DNA of 64,000 nt, taken from contig CM059564.1 in assembly GCA_030386875.1 (NCBI GenBank), positions 42,924,075-42,988,074 on the forward strand, read 5' to 3'. A program made the position numbers and the translations under genes. Position 1 is the stretch's first letter. The number at the start of each line of letters is the position of its first letter. Shown here in pieces: positions 1 through 13,012 of the stretch. The notes beneath the pieces were generated by a model. The model worked only from the letters and a program-made list of their open reading frames with translations, did not search any database and had not been told where the DNA came from. The DNA is from Morinoia aosen. Taxonomy: Eukaryota; Arthropoda; Malacostraca; Amphipoda; Talitridae.

Positions 1-298
1 GTAATGATTCGATTACACCATGCAAAAGCTGCGATGTTAATCATTCACCAACTATAATAGGCGAAAACTTATTTTTTTCGGCAACTCAATATCTAAAGTA
101 ATACTCGTGTCAACGTCACCCCTTATTCAGCGATGCATTCGTGAAAACTCGTGTTCTCCCGTTCTATTTCAATCCGTAAATTTCTTTTCAAAACGTTCAT
201 CTTTTTGAAATGCGCAGCGTGGCTTAGGAGAGCTCTGTCACGCGCCGTCACCCTCTGAAGGCTCATGAATACAGGTACGCTGTTGTCTGCAACATGCC
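1..298. other. no feature seen
   Basis: Unique AT-rich sequence leading into the TG microsatellite. I see no gene, repeat or RNA. Confidence 0.6.
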
Positions 299-545
299 CT
301 GTGTGTGTGTGTGTGTGTGTACGTGTGTGTGTGTATGTGTGTGTGTGCTTAAGTGGGCGTGCGTGTAAGCGTATGAGAGCGTGTGTATGAGAGTGTGTGT
401 GCATGTGTATGAGTGTGTGTGAGCGTGTGTGCGTGTGTGTGCATGTGTATGAGTGTGTGTGAGCGTGTGTGCGTGTGTGTGAATGTGTAAAAGTGTATGT
501 GTATGTGAGAAAGGTGTGTGTGTGTGCATGTGTGAGTGAGTGTTT
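299..545. repeat. degenerate TG microsatellite
   Basis: About 245 bp of TG dinucleotides broken by GA, GC and TA steps, with larger blocks such as gagcgtgtgtgcgtgtgtgt repeated around 421-480. Minus-strand frames through it encode only His-Thr alternation, which is an effect of the repeat and not a protein. Confidence 0.95.
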
Positions 546-1197
546 AAGAGTGACAGCGTCGGCCGCTGAAAAAACTCTCATATGGAAATCCCTCGTGGTC
601 CATTGACCAAAATCGAATCGATGAATGTGCTTCAGGAGATAAAAAAATTCTGTCCTTTGTTGTCTCTCTTTAAAAAACCGAACCCAAAGGTTCTATTGCA
701 CGAAACGAACATTAGATTTTTCTTCCTTAAGAAAAGAAGATTGACATTTAACCACTGACTGAGTATCTTCACCTTTCTCAATGAATTGGATTTTGCTCTC
801 CGAATACATCTCTTTCTACACATTTGCGACATATTTTGTATCGAAAAAATTTAATATTAAAAAACTATATGAAAATTCATTATTATTTTGATCCTATTTC
901 AATAAGTGTTTCACAAAAAACTTGGAGCCAAACGCCACAGTGCAGAAAGAACAAAACAACAGCCGACTCGTGCCACAGGCATTGCTTATGCATACCCTGG
1001 AGACACCACCACCACTCCTCCAAATTTCGCGTCACAAAAGGGATTACTCGCTCAGTTCCGGTCGAGCAGCGGTACTTAAGTCACTCTTGAGGAAATTTTG
1101 ACCCAAAATTCGTAACAGTGATACCGTCGTTCTTGCGTCACAAGCTCTCTGAGAAAGTGGGCAAGACGATGCTGGAGCTCGGAATTGAAACTTGTGG
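546..1197. other. no feature seen
   Basis: AT-rich unique sequence between two arrays. Nothing supportable was found on either strand. Confidence 0.5.
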
Positions 1198-1422
1198 AGG
1201 TAAATACCAGAGTAAATCGTAAATACCAGAGTAAATAACGAGTACCAGAGTGAATAACGAGAACCAGAGTAAATAACGCGTACCAGAGTAAATAACGAGT
1301 ACCAGAGTAAATAACGAGTACCAGAGTAAAGAACGAGTACCCGATAAAAATGAGTACTAGGGTAAATAACGAGTACCACAGTAAATAACGAGTACCAGAG
1401 TAAAAAAAGAGCAACAGAGTAA
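1198..1422. repeat. 19-bp tandem array
   Basis: About 11-12 copies of a 19-bp unit (core gagtaaataacgagtacca). The core starts at 1264, 1283 and 1302, so the period is exactly 19 in the middle; the edges are degenerate and include shortened units near 1335-1370. The 145- and 112-codon minus-strand frames over it are products of the repeat. Confidence 0.93.
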
Positions 1423-3763
1423 ATTTTTTTTAAGATTGATAGGAAGCAAGTACAATAGCTTGCTAGACGCATGCTATGCACATAAGTATAACCCCTCTAG
1501 AGATTGAAGAAAGCATAAAATGTTAGAGTAATTTTATTTTTTAGCTTTTCCGAAACACCTGCTATGTGCATGAGTCACAACTCCTGTGTGACGAAGGAAA
1601 GCAAATGACGTAATAACAATAAAGGTATCCAGTTCTTCAATAGAGATGGCCATCTGGATGCTGAAAAATTCGTGTTAAATACTACTTGACTGGACATCCC
1701 GAAACTTGCAGTACGCATAAGTGATTTCTCAACAAATAGCAACTGCAGTGTCATGAATGAGTGGAAAAGTCTTGATGAGATATCCAAATTCAACAATATG
1801 TTCCCGCTTCAAAAGATGTCGTAGGTATTTGAATTACTTTCTCTGGATTTGCGGCTTGGGTCTCGTCCAAAACTTAGAGTTGGGCAGTAGGTATCTTCAT
1901 TACTTTTACTATTGAATGAATTTTATTTCTTAGAACAAATTTCGACCAATCGCGTTGGAAATCGTGAAGATCCTAAGACGCATCAAAACACAGAGGAAAA
2001 AACACTTTAAAGATAAAATTCCAAAGACTTGTATTTTTATAGTTTCTTCTCCCGAAGCTCTAATATCGGTAAAGAAGAAATTAAATTTTACATTGCACGC
2101 AATAAAAAAAAGTGAGTAACCATTAAATCATGTTGTTATGCACTGAATAATAAATAATGCCCACGGGAGAAATATCAGAATAAAGGTATTGGCTCTGACG
2201 TAAGATATTGAACAAATTTTCGCGTTTTAAAATTGTTTCCATATTAGATTTCTCACTAAGATATGATAACATCTCAGTTTATTGTTTTCCACTCTTGATT
2301 CAACATCATCCACTGAAATTGCAACAAATATTCTGAATTTTTGTTTCCAATTAGTAGTTAAATCTGATATAATTGCGATGAAGTTTGCTTCATTTCAGCA
2401 AAAATACAAGCAACAAAATAATGAAGCAGTGAGCATTAAGAAATTAATTTATCGGTTGCAACTTTCAGCATTACGTTTTTGAAACTGCATACTGCAAGTG
2501 AGAAGAGTTTTTTATCTTTCTTACAAACGAAATACTTCATTTCTTGGCAATGCCTTGCGTTTGAGATGCGTGCCACCGATTCACGAAAAACCGATCAGTT
2601 TTTGTTCGCGCATTCGGTATTCACTCAATTTTGCAAGCGGAGGAATTGGAGCTTCAAATGTCGTCCACGCGTTACACGGAAATTAGTATTCTGCGGAATG
2701 CCCGCGCTCGGAAGCACGGCACTTCTCGCCTGACATTTAGTGCCGACCGACGCTGTCTCGTTCCGGTTTTTGCACACTGTCGTCATATGTTAGCGAAGGA
2801 AAAACGTTTCGAAAAAGGTAGCTCACTATATTACGATGACTTTTTTGTGCGTATATTTATCTTTTTACGTGTCAAAATTAGTTTGTGCGTTTTAGGAGTC
2901 ATGAACTAGGAAGTAGTCTACATATATGGTAAACACAGTTTTTATAGCACGGAAAGGTGTGCTGGTATAAAGAAAGAAACGAAAACCTTTCCTTGGCTTT
3001 AAATTAATAGGAAAAATTTCCTGAAATCCCACTGTTTAATTCCAGTGTAAAAGTATCATAATCCTTATTCTTTTGATTTTCATTACAATTTTATTGGGTA
3101 TTTGCGAGCACGATAGTCTTCATTCTGTGACTACAAACATTCAAAAATCAAACAGTGTGAAAAATATAGGAAGAAACGAAAACAACAGAGAGTTATAAAA
3201 AGCAAAACGTGCTTAGGAAACGAAGAAGGTGCGTTTCCTTTCCCGGTTCCTCGAACTCCTTACCAAGAGAAAAATTTAAAAATAGGCTTTTTGAAAATAA
3301 ATAATAAAAATTACAACGTAAACCTCATTCCCTAAATTGATGTTCACTGGCGGTATTGAGTATTTGATGAAATTAACTTTCAATGACGAACAACGATCCA
3401 CCTGAATTCGACCAAGGAAAAAAGTTGAAATACTTTCCGATCATCGTAAAGTAATGGTCTCGATATTTCACATTTTTCATCAACATTCCGAAACACCAAA
3501 TTGAACTCAAAACACTGACCTAATCAAGAAATATTATTAAATGCAGTACTTGGGAAGTAGTAGAGAGTAGGCATGCATTTCAGAACTCTATGTTATCTCA
3601 GTGACATATAGAGCTCTTTTTATCCTGATACAACTTGTGTTTTGTGAACAAGTTGCATCTCCACGCTTCGAATATTTTTCCGTCCACAACATACTTTCGA
3701 CCAAATGGGAAGTTGGATGCCAAGGGACGAACACACAAATACAGTACCTAATTTCCTGCACTG
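1423..3763. other. unique DNA, no gene recognised
   Basis: About 2.3 kb of AT-rich unique sequence. A slightly GC-richer patch at 2560-2800 is open in several frames on both strands; no frame is clearly better than the others, so none is called. No repeat array or hairpin was seen. Confidence 0.45.
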
Positions 3764-4060
3764 CAATAATAAACGATTCAAAAAACACGAATGGAAGCCG
3801 AAAAGAGTTGAAGATATTTAATTTTACCGTGTTCACTAACTACACTAAGTTGAAGAGAACGCACAGGCAATAATAAATGATTTAAAAAACATGAATGATA
3901 TTTGGGAACGGTTGAAGTTAAAGGTAATGCTACCGTGCGCACAAAATACACTGTACTGCAAAAAATGCGCCGGTAATAGCAGTTGATTCAAAAACATGAA
4001 TGTCAGTTGAAAAGAGTTAAAAATGATGAATATTGCCATGCAAAACGTTGAAGACGCTTG
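3764..4060. repeat. three diverged tandem copies, about 104 bp each
   Basis: Units begin at 3764, 3868 and 3974. Each starts with a (c/t)aataa-type stretch, then gatt(c/t)aaaaa(a)cat/cgaatg, a gttgaag-like block and a ccgtg segment. Indels and substitutions have diverged the copies, so this is an old triplication. Confidence 0.7.
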
Positions 4061-6420
4061 ATACTGCCGTGTTCATGCTCTGTTACTAGCAACGCTCAGG
4101 CTTCAACAATGTCTTGGGTATGACAAGTTCGCAAAAACGAATTTTTACGCAAGACCGCGCCGGGTTATTTGGTTGGCAACCGAAAGCATCGCTTCTCCAG
4201 CGAGAGCAGTGCAAGATGCAAACTTTCGAGCGTAGATTTCACTTCCGCATTACATAACGAAAATGTTTTGAGCAAACCCGATAAATTCTGCCATGTATTT
4301 ACAAGAAAGTTCGCTGAACCAGAATACGATTTAGCTCAATTTCTGCATACCAGACAAGGAATTGGACTTCACGAATTAAGACACAGCGATGATTTCTTGT
4401 TTGAATTCATGCGACGATTTTGTCTTCTTACATCGCTTTTCTGATGCAATAGCAGCTCATTGGAATTTTAACTTGCTTAAACAATTGCGGAAGGATTGAT
4501 TTTGTGAAGCAAATCTTTTTTTCATATATATTTAAAATTCCATGTCTAATTTTAATTTTGTTTATATTTAATCAATACGATTTAAAGAGAACAGAAAAAT
4601 ATTTAGTGCGAAAAAACATCTGGCACGAATTACTACACGTGTGTCCATTACTTTCTGTAGTTATAAGCAACTAAAAATATATTCACTTGGTATTCATAGC
4701 TTTAAATAATCTTGTACAGAAGAAATTTACCAAATACACAAATTTTTATACATATAAGTATCTCAGATAAGTTAGTTTTAAAATCAATTTACAAAAATAC
4801 CGGCCAGAAATATCGTTTAATATCCAATATCACGCAATGATCCACAGGACATTTTTATCTAACAATTTGAATTTGCGCGGGGTCACTTCATTTTGCACTT
4901 CACTCGTTCATTGCTGTATATTCGCGAGGCTGAACTGCTACGCTTCGTAAGATAATCGAAATCTAGAAAGACGGTAGGCCACGACTTGTGGTCTACCTGC
5001 TTCGAGTTGACAGGTAAGCCTAGACATGTGACGTTCAGAGGCCTTAACAGTAATACTTATTCATGAAAGAATTCAAATTTATTTCCCATGTTCGGACGGA
5101 ATAGTATTGATACTTCTGAGAGAGTCCTATTTTTTAGCTTGTTACTTGTTTGAAACAGATCTAATTTTCTGGAAAGATATAAAATAATCGCTTTCGGAAT
5201 GCTTGTATATTTTACAACGGCGTTGGTTCCGCATTGCAATGAGACCTGGATGTAAAAACTCTTACAAATATTCGGTTTCTCTGAGAGGATAGCGCATTCA
5301 AAATACGCACAAGGAAGAGTTGCAGAAAGACCAACTGATGAGTAATACAGTTTTGACATTTTCTTAATGGCAAATATCAGTACCATTAAATCATAATTCA
5401 ATTAAATTAAATCCTATGAAATAAAAATTTTCTTAAATCACAAGTTAATACATTCTAATACATTCAACAACATTCTGAACAGAGTTGTGCTTTTACGGCT
5501 GGTAAGATGGTTTACTTGATTTTCATTCAACACTCAATCGACGGTTTCATTAAAAAACCGACGATTTTTTGAAGAAAAAAAAATTAATCGAAAACAAATG
5601 AACTGTTCTCACTTCTAATTATCAACAAAAATTCACAAATTGTTACTTTTACTTGATGAACAAAGTCCAAATTTACATTCTTGTTCAGTTTTTGAATGAC
5701 AGTAGCAGCTGAGATGCAGACGCACTAACATAACCGCAATAATGATGTTCAAAACAAGTCACGCTCACTAAAAATGAATTAAAACCTTATAATCTAGCAT
5801 AGACTTCCACGTCACCACTAAAGACTTCATGAAATGCGCACTACCTGTTGACGAGTCCACAATAAACACAATTTATTTTCATGCAAGTTTTTGAGGCTTT
5901 GTGGGAAAAATATAATAGTGGTGTTTAATTTTCGAGGTCATCGTAAGACATAAATATGAGGCAGGTCTCGCATTCCGTCCGTTCATAAAAGTTATGCGGT
6001 ACCGACGGGAAGTAAACTAAACACAGTCGGGAATTTTCCACTACAACAGAAGGACGTTAGAAAATTTCAAGAAAAAACTTTTTGAAGACTTGTCATTAAT
6101 TATCTGTTAAGTATTGTTATATAAAACTCCTACTCGTTAAACGGTAGTGATAATCGTCGTAATTGTATTCTGACTCTGCGACTTTTTGTTTCATTTTGAT
6201 TATGGTCCATTTCCGTTACAGCGATGGCGAACCATTTTCATCCATTCATTTTGTGTTAAAATGTATATATCATATCAATGATAGAAAGTACTACGCAAAA
6301 ATCCATGAACGAGAAATGACGTATCATAACTTTTCTGTAGAACCCTTCGAAAGACATCCAAAAATAGACATTAATTCTCGAATGAGACGTAAATGCCAGC
6401 TCGAGTTAAACTGTACACCA
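4061..6420. other. unique AT-rich DNA with one weak open frame and a small hairpin
   Basis: A plus-strand frame at 4169-4444 is open for 91 codons but starts at TTG and resembles nothing I know. A hairpin with 10-bp arms lies at 4973-4982 and 4988-4997 (ggtaggccac, loop gactt, gtggtctacc), with one G-T wobble. The rest holds nothing I can support. Confidence 0.4.
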
Positions 6421-6588
6421 AATTTCCGATTCTCAACGAGAATCGTCCAATGAATTTCGGTTCTTTACAAATGTGCTTGACCGTACCGATCTTACAACAA
6501 TTTCCGGTTCTCAATGAGCTTGCGCTGACGAGGGATCAAATGAATTTTGGTTCATTCCAAATATACCTGACCGTACCGATCTTACATC
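6421..6588. repeat. tandem duplication, 78 and 90 bp copies
   Basis: Copy 1 starts at 6421 and copy 2 at 6499, both with aatttccg(a/g)ttctcaa. Both end with tgaccgtaccgatcttaca. Copy 2 carries about 12 extra bases in the middle (near 6520-6535), which explains why the offset grows from 78 to 90. A second short duplication, gaaatgacctcattca, follows at 6601 and 6636. Confidence 0.8.
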
Positions 6589-6659
6589 ATGGCAAGGAAA
6601 GAAATGACCTCATTCATACATCACAGCGAGGGAGAGAAATGACCTCATTCACTCACCTA

Positions 6660-7983
6660 CTCAGAACAACGAGCATTTCTTGCACTCCCAGTCCCCTCAC
6701 TACCTTCCTTCCCAACCCTCGCAAAGTTCGTAAAGGTCATCGTTAACGCTCGCCGTGGCTCAGTCCCTAGTAAATGGCAGCGTGTCGCACCTCGTAACTG
6801 ATCTGTATCGGCCCCATGCGATCACGCCCTCACTGATAAATAGAAGTGCTTCAGGGTCCCCAGATTAGAATGAGTGAGCAGGGCTACCGTCCGCATGGCA
6901 GCGCCGTGGCAGATGCTAAACGTCCTACATCCATCAAGTTTAGGAGCTCGGCTGATGAACTGCCTATTTAGGCCCTTTGAAGAATGCTGCGAAGATGTGG
7001 TCATTATTCATCTGCTCTTGAATGTTCCCGGTCAGTGACCTACTTTTAAGCCACACAATGTTTGATATTTTCCATGCTCTGCAGGAACTACGTGAATACC
7101 TTCTTTGTTGTGGTCTAGTCTCAAACGAGGATTCTGTAATACTGGAAAATAAAAAGGCATTTGAACTGTGATGTTTACGAACCCTGAACAATATCATTAT
7201 GCTATTTTCTTAACACCGAAACGATATTCATCATCAATAACGCTCGTGTTGGGGCAGGCGCAGCATCGTCGTGAATAGTTATGCGTCGTTTTTTATTTCT
7301 TTTTTTTTAAAAAACCCTGCCTTCAAGAACGAGTATATTGCCATGAAGGCTGAAGTATCTGAAGGAATGTCTTGCTGCACATGAAGGTTGTTCCGGTTTT
7401 GCGGTCTAGGTACACTTCAGTTCGACATTAGACTGCCATCTTTAGCTTGAAATCCACGCGTGCTCTTGCTCCATCTAAAATTGTTTCCTAGGGGCAAAAA
7501 AGTAACGATCGACTTTGGATCCTCGAAGTGAGCGTACAAAAAGGCATATTTTAGTAAATTGGGATTGAAAGGCTGAACAGTTCCAATGACCATGATTATA
7601 AAATAATTTTTTATTGCATTCTTTGCAAGAGCTGTGAGTACAATCCCATGCAATGCGATTGTCAGCTCTACAATCATCGCATCAAGCCAGATTCTGGCCA
7701 GAAGCAAACGCTTAATTTCGTTTTTAAGTGAATTTCAACGTTTGTTGGACATGAAAGTACTTACAAGCTTCTAGTCTAATCTCAATTTACCGAAATTACA
7801 CACAGTACCATTCACTTGGGGCATGTGGAACCCGTGTGTAAGCCCCTCCTCAAATGGCAAACATTCAGTCACAGGTATCACAATTTCCCCTCTATAATAA
7901 ACACATAACAGGCACCCCACACTCGCCGAACACGAGTACAACACGTAATCAATACTTGTAGAATGGCGCTCTTGGACTTGTTT
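6660..7983. other. no feature seen
   Basis: Mixed-composition unique sequence. The patch at 6750-6830 contains a tggctcagt stretch like a tRNA A box but has no B box downstream. A 96-codon minus frame at 7417-7707 is not recognised. Confidence 0.4.
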
Positions 7984-8184
7984 TCACAGTGACCACTTCG
8001 GAGCGCCAATGCTTCCCTCCAGGCAGTAATGCAAACCGTTGTTCGTTGTGAGGTGTGCGAGTATCTCGAGCAGACGCTGGTATTTCGCGACCATTTCTTT
8101 CACTTCCACGTTCCGCAAAGCGGCCAGTCGTCGCTGAATGTCAGGCTCTGGTGCCGGTCTCCGAGCCCTCGCTTCGTTTGAATT
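7984..8184 (-). other. possible terminal exon or coding relic (unrecognised)
   Basis: A minus-strand frame is open for 66 codons between a TGA at 8185-8187 and a TGA at 7984-7986. It has only one internal ATG (about residue 31), so it would need an upstream exon. The translation is amphipathic and protein-like: an Arg/Ala/Leu/Glu helix (QRRLAALRNVEVKE), then MVAKYQRLLEILAHL with heptad-like leucines, then a Cys/Gly-containing tail ending KWSL. The segment is GC-richer than its flanks. No convincing polypyrimidine tract or splice acceptor precedes it on the minus strand; AG dinucleotides occur near 8165-8170. I do not recognise the family. It may be chance openness in a GC-richer patch. Confidence 0.22.
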
Positions 8185-8187
8185 TCA

Positions 8188-11100
8188 GGGGCCGCAGTCA
8201 ATCGGAGTTCGCGTTCGAATTGAAAGGGAAATGAATGTCAGACCTACCTGAGTTTCGATCGGCTGAAAGATGAATTCTGAACTGTCCATTCGTGCTCGAA
8301 AACATTAGTACGTATTACATATTTTTAATGCGTATATTTGAAAGTACACACAGTATGTGAAACGTATATTTAACTTTCAAGCAAAAACGAGTCACATTCA
8401 TGTAGAAAAATTTTTGCGCCTAGATCCAAATGCCTAAATATAATACCATGATTACAATAAGATTATAAATGAGCGTTTTGAGTCAAATTCTTTGTTCCTA
8501 AAATAATGTTCCATGTTTCTCACTGAATTGCATGGGCTAGTCTTTTTCTAAAGCATGAATTTGTTTTATGGTTGAGGCATATAAGTGATATAGTATAAGA
8601 ATAAAACATCTAGCGAAAAAAATTTCATTCAAAACAATGTAAAGAACTTTAATTTCCCAATTTTGTTCAAACTCTATAAAGCTACTGGTTTTCTGATGTA
8701 TATTTCAATTTAATTCACTAACAGAAATGTGATTTCTATTATGTTTGATTTTTTAATTTTGAGGATTTCTAATTTAGATTGTTGATCGTTAATTTTACAG
8801 TAATTTTCAAAATATGCCACAAATGTCTTCCACATGTTATAAAACAATCATACTGTCAATCGTTCATATGTTTCAGATTTAGTCAAGAGTTCGAAAAATG
8901 GATTATCATAAATTGAACGTAGATAAATATTTTCGGACAAATGCATCATATTTTCTTGGACATACAAACTGATAAATTAAAATGCTATTTTCTGTTTCAT
9001 AATTATTCAAACAGGTCATTAACTTCATGATTGTACCTTTGCGGTTATTTAGGGGAACAGGGCGAAGATTTGTAGATGAAGACGACTAATAAAAATATAG
9101 TATCTTTACGTTGAGGAAATTGATGAAAAAATCACTTCGCTACACAAATGGCGCGGGATTTCAACAGTAAAAACATGAAAATGTACGCCCTAAATCGAAA
9201 ATATTCTCTTTATAGGAATATTCACCAATAAATTAATTAAAATGGTTCAACATTCTCCGCAGGACAATATTTTTGTGAAGGGAAAATCCCCAAGGCTTTT
9301 TACAATGGTTGTTCCAAGCAAGTTCAAAGAAAGTATGTGCTAGCTTCCAAGTGAACTAAGTTTGCTCAGAATTCTCCGATAGAAGATGAGAAAGACTGAT
9401 ACTACAAAAAATTTGTTGTCAAGAGTGAGCTGGCAATGATGGAATAGTTCGTCTATACTTACTGTTTCTGTGAGTACTCGATTAAATTCAAAGATAATTG
9501 AAAACTTACACACCAGTGTAAAAACCAAGGCTTACGATGGAAAAAATTGGTGTGATAGCTTTTGAGCGCAATTATTTCAATGGTTTACAGCTGTTGCGAT
9601 GACCCGTGATCATCAATCTTAGCTCATAAAAAGGTTAGCTCGCTACTTCATCGCGTCATGCAAGATAAAACATTGAGTTCCAAGAGTACGATGAAGCTGG
9701 CCAAGCGTGCCAGAGCAGGTTTTTTCCGATTGCTGTAGAGCTCCATTTAAGAAGATTTTCCCCAGAATAACTTCTGGCATTCGTCTGCATTTGTTACAAA
9801 TTGGTGTCATGACCCGCGGCAACTCCAGACTTCAGAGAACAGTTAAGTGGTGCAGGCTTCATACGTATCAATCCCTGAGTTCAATGAACGGGTGACAGTA
9901 TTTCCTAGGCCTCTGAAGCGTGCGTACCAAATACAAATAGACGAAAGCTGGAATGGCATCTTCTCTTCAGAGTTGCATGACCGCATTCTTCTCCAGACTC
10001 GTGGCGTCAGACGCTTTTCCTTTCGTTGACAGGAAGTTGTCGGTTCCAACTGAGAAAGTTAGTGCAAGGTCAACGGTATGAACTCAAATGCTAACTTGAT
10101 AACCTTCCGATCGTTCCGTAATGAGCGTTGACGTTTGCAGTTGACAAACTAATTTCTCTCGAATGAGCCCGTGAACTTTTCTTCGTTTGATAATCTATTA
10201 TCTTAACAAGCTTTATACATGAGCTTGTACGTGAACGTCTTCGTTCGCTTACTTGGTTAATTATAATGACATTTACCATGGTATTCAAAAAAACAGTCGT
10301 CGAATTTCATGACTTAAGGAGTACCTAAACAAGGTTATTGCTTCTTCCAACCGGAAGGACAATAGTCTTCAGAGTGCTGTTGCAAAAATAATGAGCCGAA
10401 AGTTTTCCTACTCGGACAAAAAAAAGCATTCGAAGACTACCATTGTTCCGAACAGAACAGAAAATTCACAAGATAAACAATGAAATTGTGGTGTTTCTTT
10501 CAGCATCGTTGGGTTGGTCGTGACCTAGGTTGAGGCAAATAAAACACTAGGCATTACGACTACTTCTTTCACTCATCGGTTTCACGTGGCCGGTTCTGTG
10601 GGGCAGCTCAAGGACTGTCTTGCATTGTTTTTTACCAGTCGCTGTTGAGGCAGAGATATCTTCCAAGCAATCTATTGTGGAGCTGCTTCGAAGAACTGAA
10701 CTTGTGGCGCTGATCGTGAAATATTCTTATTGGTTTACCGCGCTTATCGGTTACCTAGCAAGCTTGAATGTGAATGGAAACGTTAAGCAACAGCACACTG
10801 TAGCAAGAACAGTTCTGGCGCGTTCGAATACAAATTGTGAGCAGATGTGGTTTGTAGTTTGGTGACAATCTCAGGGTAATTATATAGCGTGGGAAATGTT
10901 TCAGAAAATGCATTGTTCTATTATACCACTGAACTCGTAATTTATGATCGCGTTTGCGCATTTTATCATGAAATGAGTTTCAGTGACACATTTATAATCA
11001 AAAACATAAACTGACGTATGAATTTGTTTTGTTCACTGAATTTTTAATGAATACTAATTCTAGGAGACCTCATTTCCAGCATATTACTGAACGTAAAATG

Positions 11101-11224
11101 GTAAACCTCAATTACTTTAATTACGTCATGGATAATAACATGGTAGCGAATTTCGATAGGAAAAATCACATCATCCTAGTCAGCAGTATGTTCACCAAAT
11201 GTATTTTGAAACATTTGTAATAAA
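8188..11224. other. unique AT-rich DNA, no gene recognised
   Basis: About 3 kb. The part up to 9560 is very AT-rich and featureless. A more balanced patch at 9600-10050 has short overlapping open frames on both strands (about 60 codons each), with no motif I can name. No arrays were seen. Confidence 0.4.
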
Positions 11225-11640
11225 CCACATATTTTAAGTACTCATATAACTTAAGCCTCATGTTGAAACTAAACATATAATTTTAGCCACATGTTTTAAA
11301 AAACACATGCAATGAATTCAGAACCACTCGTAAGAGTTTAGTGGTAACGCGGCTACATTTTATTTTCAAGTACCAAAGTAAAACCACACGTTTTAACTAA
11401 ACATTTAACTTAAGCCATCCGCTTTAAAGAAACACATGTAATAAATTCAGAAGCACTCGTAAGTTTAGTGGTAACGCGACTACATTTTCGTTTTCAAGTA
11501 CCAAAGTAAAACCACACGTTTTAACTAAACATTTAACTTAAGCCATCCGCTTTAAAGAAACACATGGAATAAATTCGGAACCACTCTTAAATTTGGTTGT
11601 AATGCGGCTACATTTTCGTTTTCAAGTACCAAAGTAAAAC
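11225..11640. repeat. 128-bp tandem repeat, three copies
   Basis: The anchor taccaaagta occurs at 11371, 11499 and 11627, giving an exact 128-bp period twice. Each unit contains ggtaacgcg(g/a)ctacatttt, the anchor, accacacgttttaacta and ttaacttaagccatccgc. The first copy is more diverged, and the left edge (11225-11300) decays into partial units with ccacat and cttaagcc. Confidence 0.9.
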
Positions 11641-11674
11641 GCCCAGACAGCGTTACCGAGGGCGGCTCGAGTTC

Positions 11675-11869
11675 CTAAGGGGATCGTACATCAGCTCCAA
11701 ACAGAACGCTGACCTGAGCAACCCGCTCAGCTGTGTCGTGACCGTGGGTCAGCGAGCTTCCGTCTATCGTTGTCATTCTCAGGCAGCGGAGTGAGGTCTG
11801 GTTGCCCATTGAACTTAGAGCAGTGTTAGTCACTAATTTTTGCAAGAGAGCCACTTCGGTTAAAGGCAT
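11675..11869 (-). other. open frame of 64 codons, possible exon (unrecognised)
   Basis: This frame begins at a true ATG on the minus strand and is preceded by an in-frame TAG. It lies in a GC-richer patch next to the 128-bp repeat. The product would be polar (Ser/Thr/Leu-rich) with no signal peptide, membrane span or motif I can name. A GTCAGC donor-like site follows codon 52 (CAG|GTCAGC), so it could be the end of an exon. Length and composition alone do not exclude chance. Confidence 0.15.
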
Positions 11870-12312
11870 TGATTGAGAGTGACGTAGCTACTGCAAGTTA
11901 GCGCATATTATATAAATTATGTATTAAAAAACCTAAATTATATATTAATTGATTAATTTCTACAAGTTCCGACAGCCGCGCAATGAATACCACTGACTTA
12001 GAGTATGGATTTAGTTGGTTTGAGCATGCGTTTTTGGAAAAATATCGTCATCAAATGAAATAGTGAAAAAAACATTTATTTTGCTTTATTGACAACGTGG
12101 TGGGTTTGGCAAAGTTAAATTGAGGGAAAATGATGAATTATATAAAATCCGAATGGTATTTTAAAATTTTAGTGAGTGAATTATGAATTTTGTTAACCTG
12201 GTCTTTTTTGGTCCCGTAGATTTTAAATTTATTAGATTTTTACATTTTCTAGCTTTTGAAATGGTCTGATAATTGTGGGATATTATAAGTTAAGAAATTT
12301 TATTGAGAGTTG
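11870..12312. other. no feature seen
   Basis: AT-rich unique sequence leading into the 28-bp array. Confidence 0.5.
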
Positions 12313-13012
12313 AATTAAGTCTTTCATTGGGAAGTTATTAAATTAAGTCACCCATGGGAAGTTATTAAATTAAGTCACCAAGTGGGAAGTTATTTAATTA
12401 GTTCATTCATTGGGAAGTCATTAAATTAAGTCACTCATTGGGAAGTTATTTAATTAAGTCATTCATTGGGAAGGCATTAAATTAAGTCACCCATTGGGAT
12501 GTCATTAAATTGAGTCATTCATTGGGAAGTTATTATATTAAGTCGCCCATTGGGAAGTTATTAAATTAAGTCACCCATTGGGAAGTTATTAAATTAAGTC
12601 ACCCATTGGGAAGTTATTAAATTAAGTCACCCATTGGGAAGTTATTAAATTAAGTCATTCATTGGAAAGTCATTAAATTAAGTCACCCATTGGGAAGTTA
12701 TTAAATTAAGTCATTCATTGGAAAGTCATTAAATTAAGTCACCCATTGGGAAGTTATTAAATTAAGTCATTCATTGGAAAGTCATTAAATTAAGTCACCC
12801 ATTGGGAAGTTATTAAATTAAGTCATTCATTGGAAAGTCATTAAATTAAGTCACCCATTGGGAAGTTAGTAAATTAAGTCACCCATTGGGAAGTTATTAA
12901 ATTAAGTCACTCATTGGAAAGTCATTAAATTAAGTCACCCATTGGGAAGTCATTAAATTAAGTCACCCATTGGGAAGTTATTAAATTAAGTCATTCATTG
13001 GAAAGTCATTAA
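12313..13012. repeat. 28-bp minisatellite with 56-bp dimer structure
   Basis: About 25 copies of a 28-bp unit (core ccattgggaagttattaaat). Two unit types exist: A (cacccattgggaagttat) and B (cattcattggaaagtcat). Between about 12627 and 12850 they alternate strictly; B starts at 12655, 12711, 12767 and 12823, exactly 56 bp apart, which is a dimeric higher-order repeat. Units at the left edge are irregular. The array ends abruptly at 13012 beside unrelated GC-richer sequence. Confidence 0.96.

Noticed and set aside
123..581. His/Thr-rich open frames of 152 and 88 codons on the minus strand
   Set aside because: They are direct readings of the TG microsatellite in different phases.
1044..1481. 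145- and 112-codon minus frames
   Set aside because: They run through the 19-bp array in several phases; openness comes from the repeat unit.
6750..6830. tRNA or SINE suggested by tggctcagt
   Set aside because: No B box (ggttcga-type) within the required distance and no cloverleaf.
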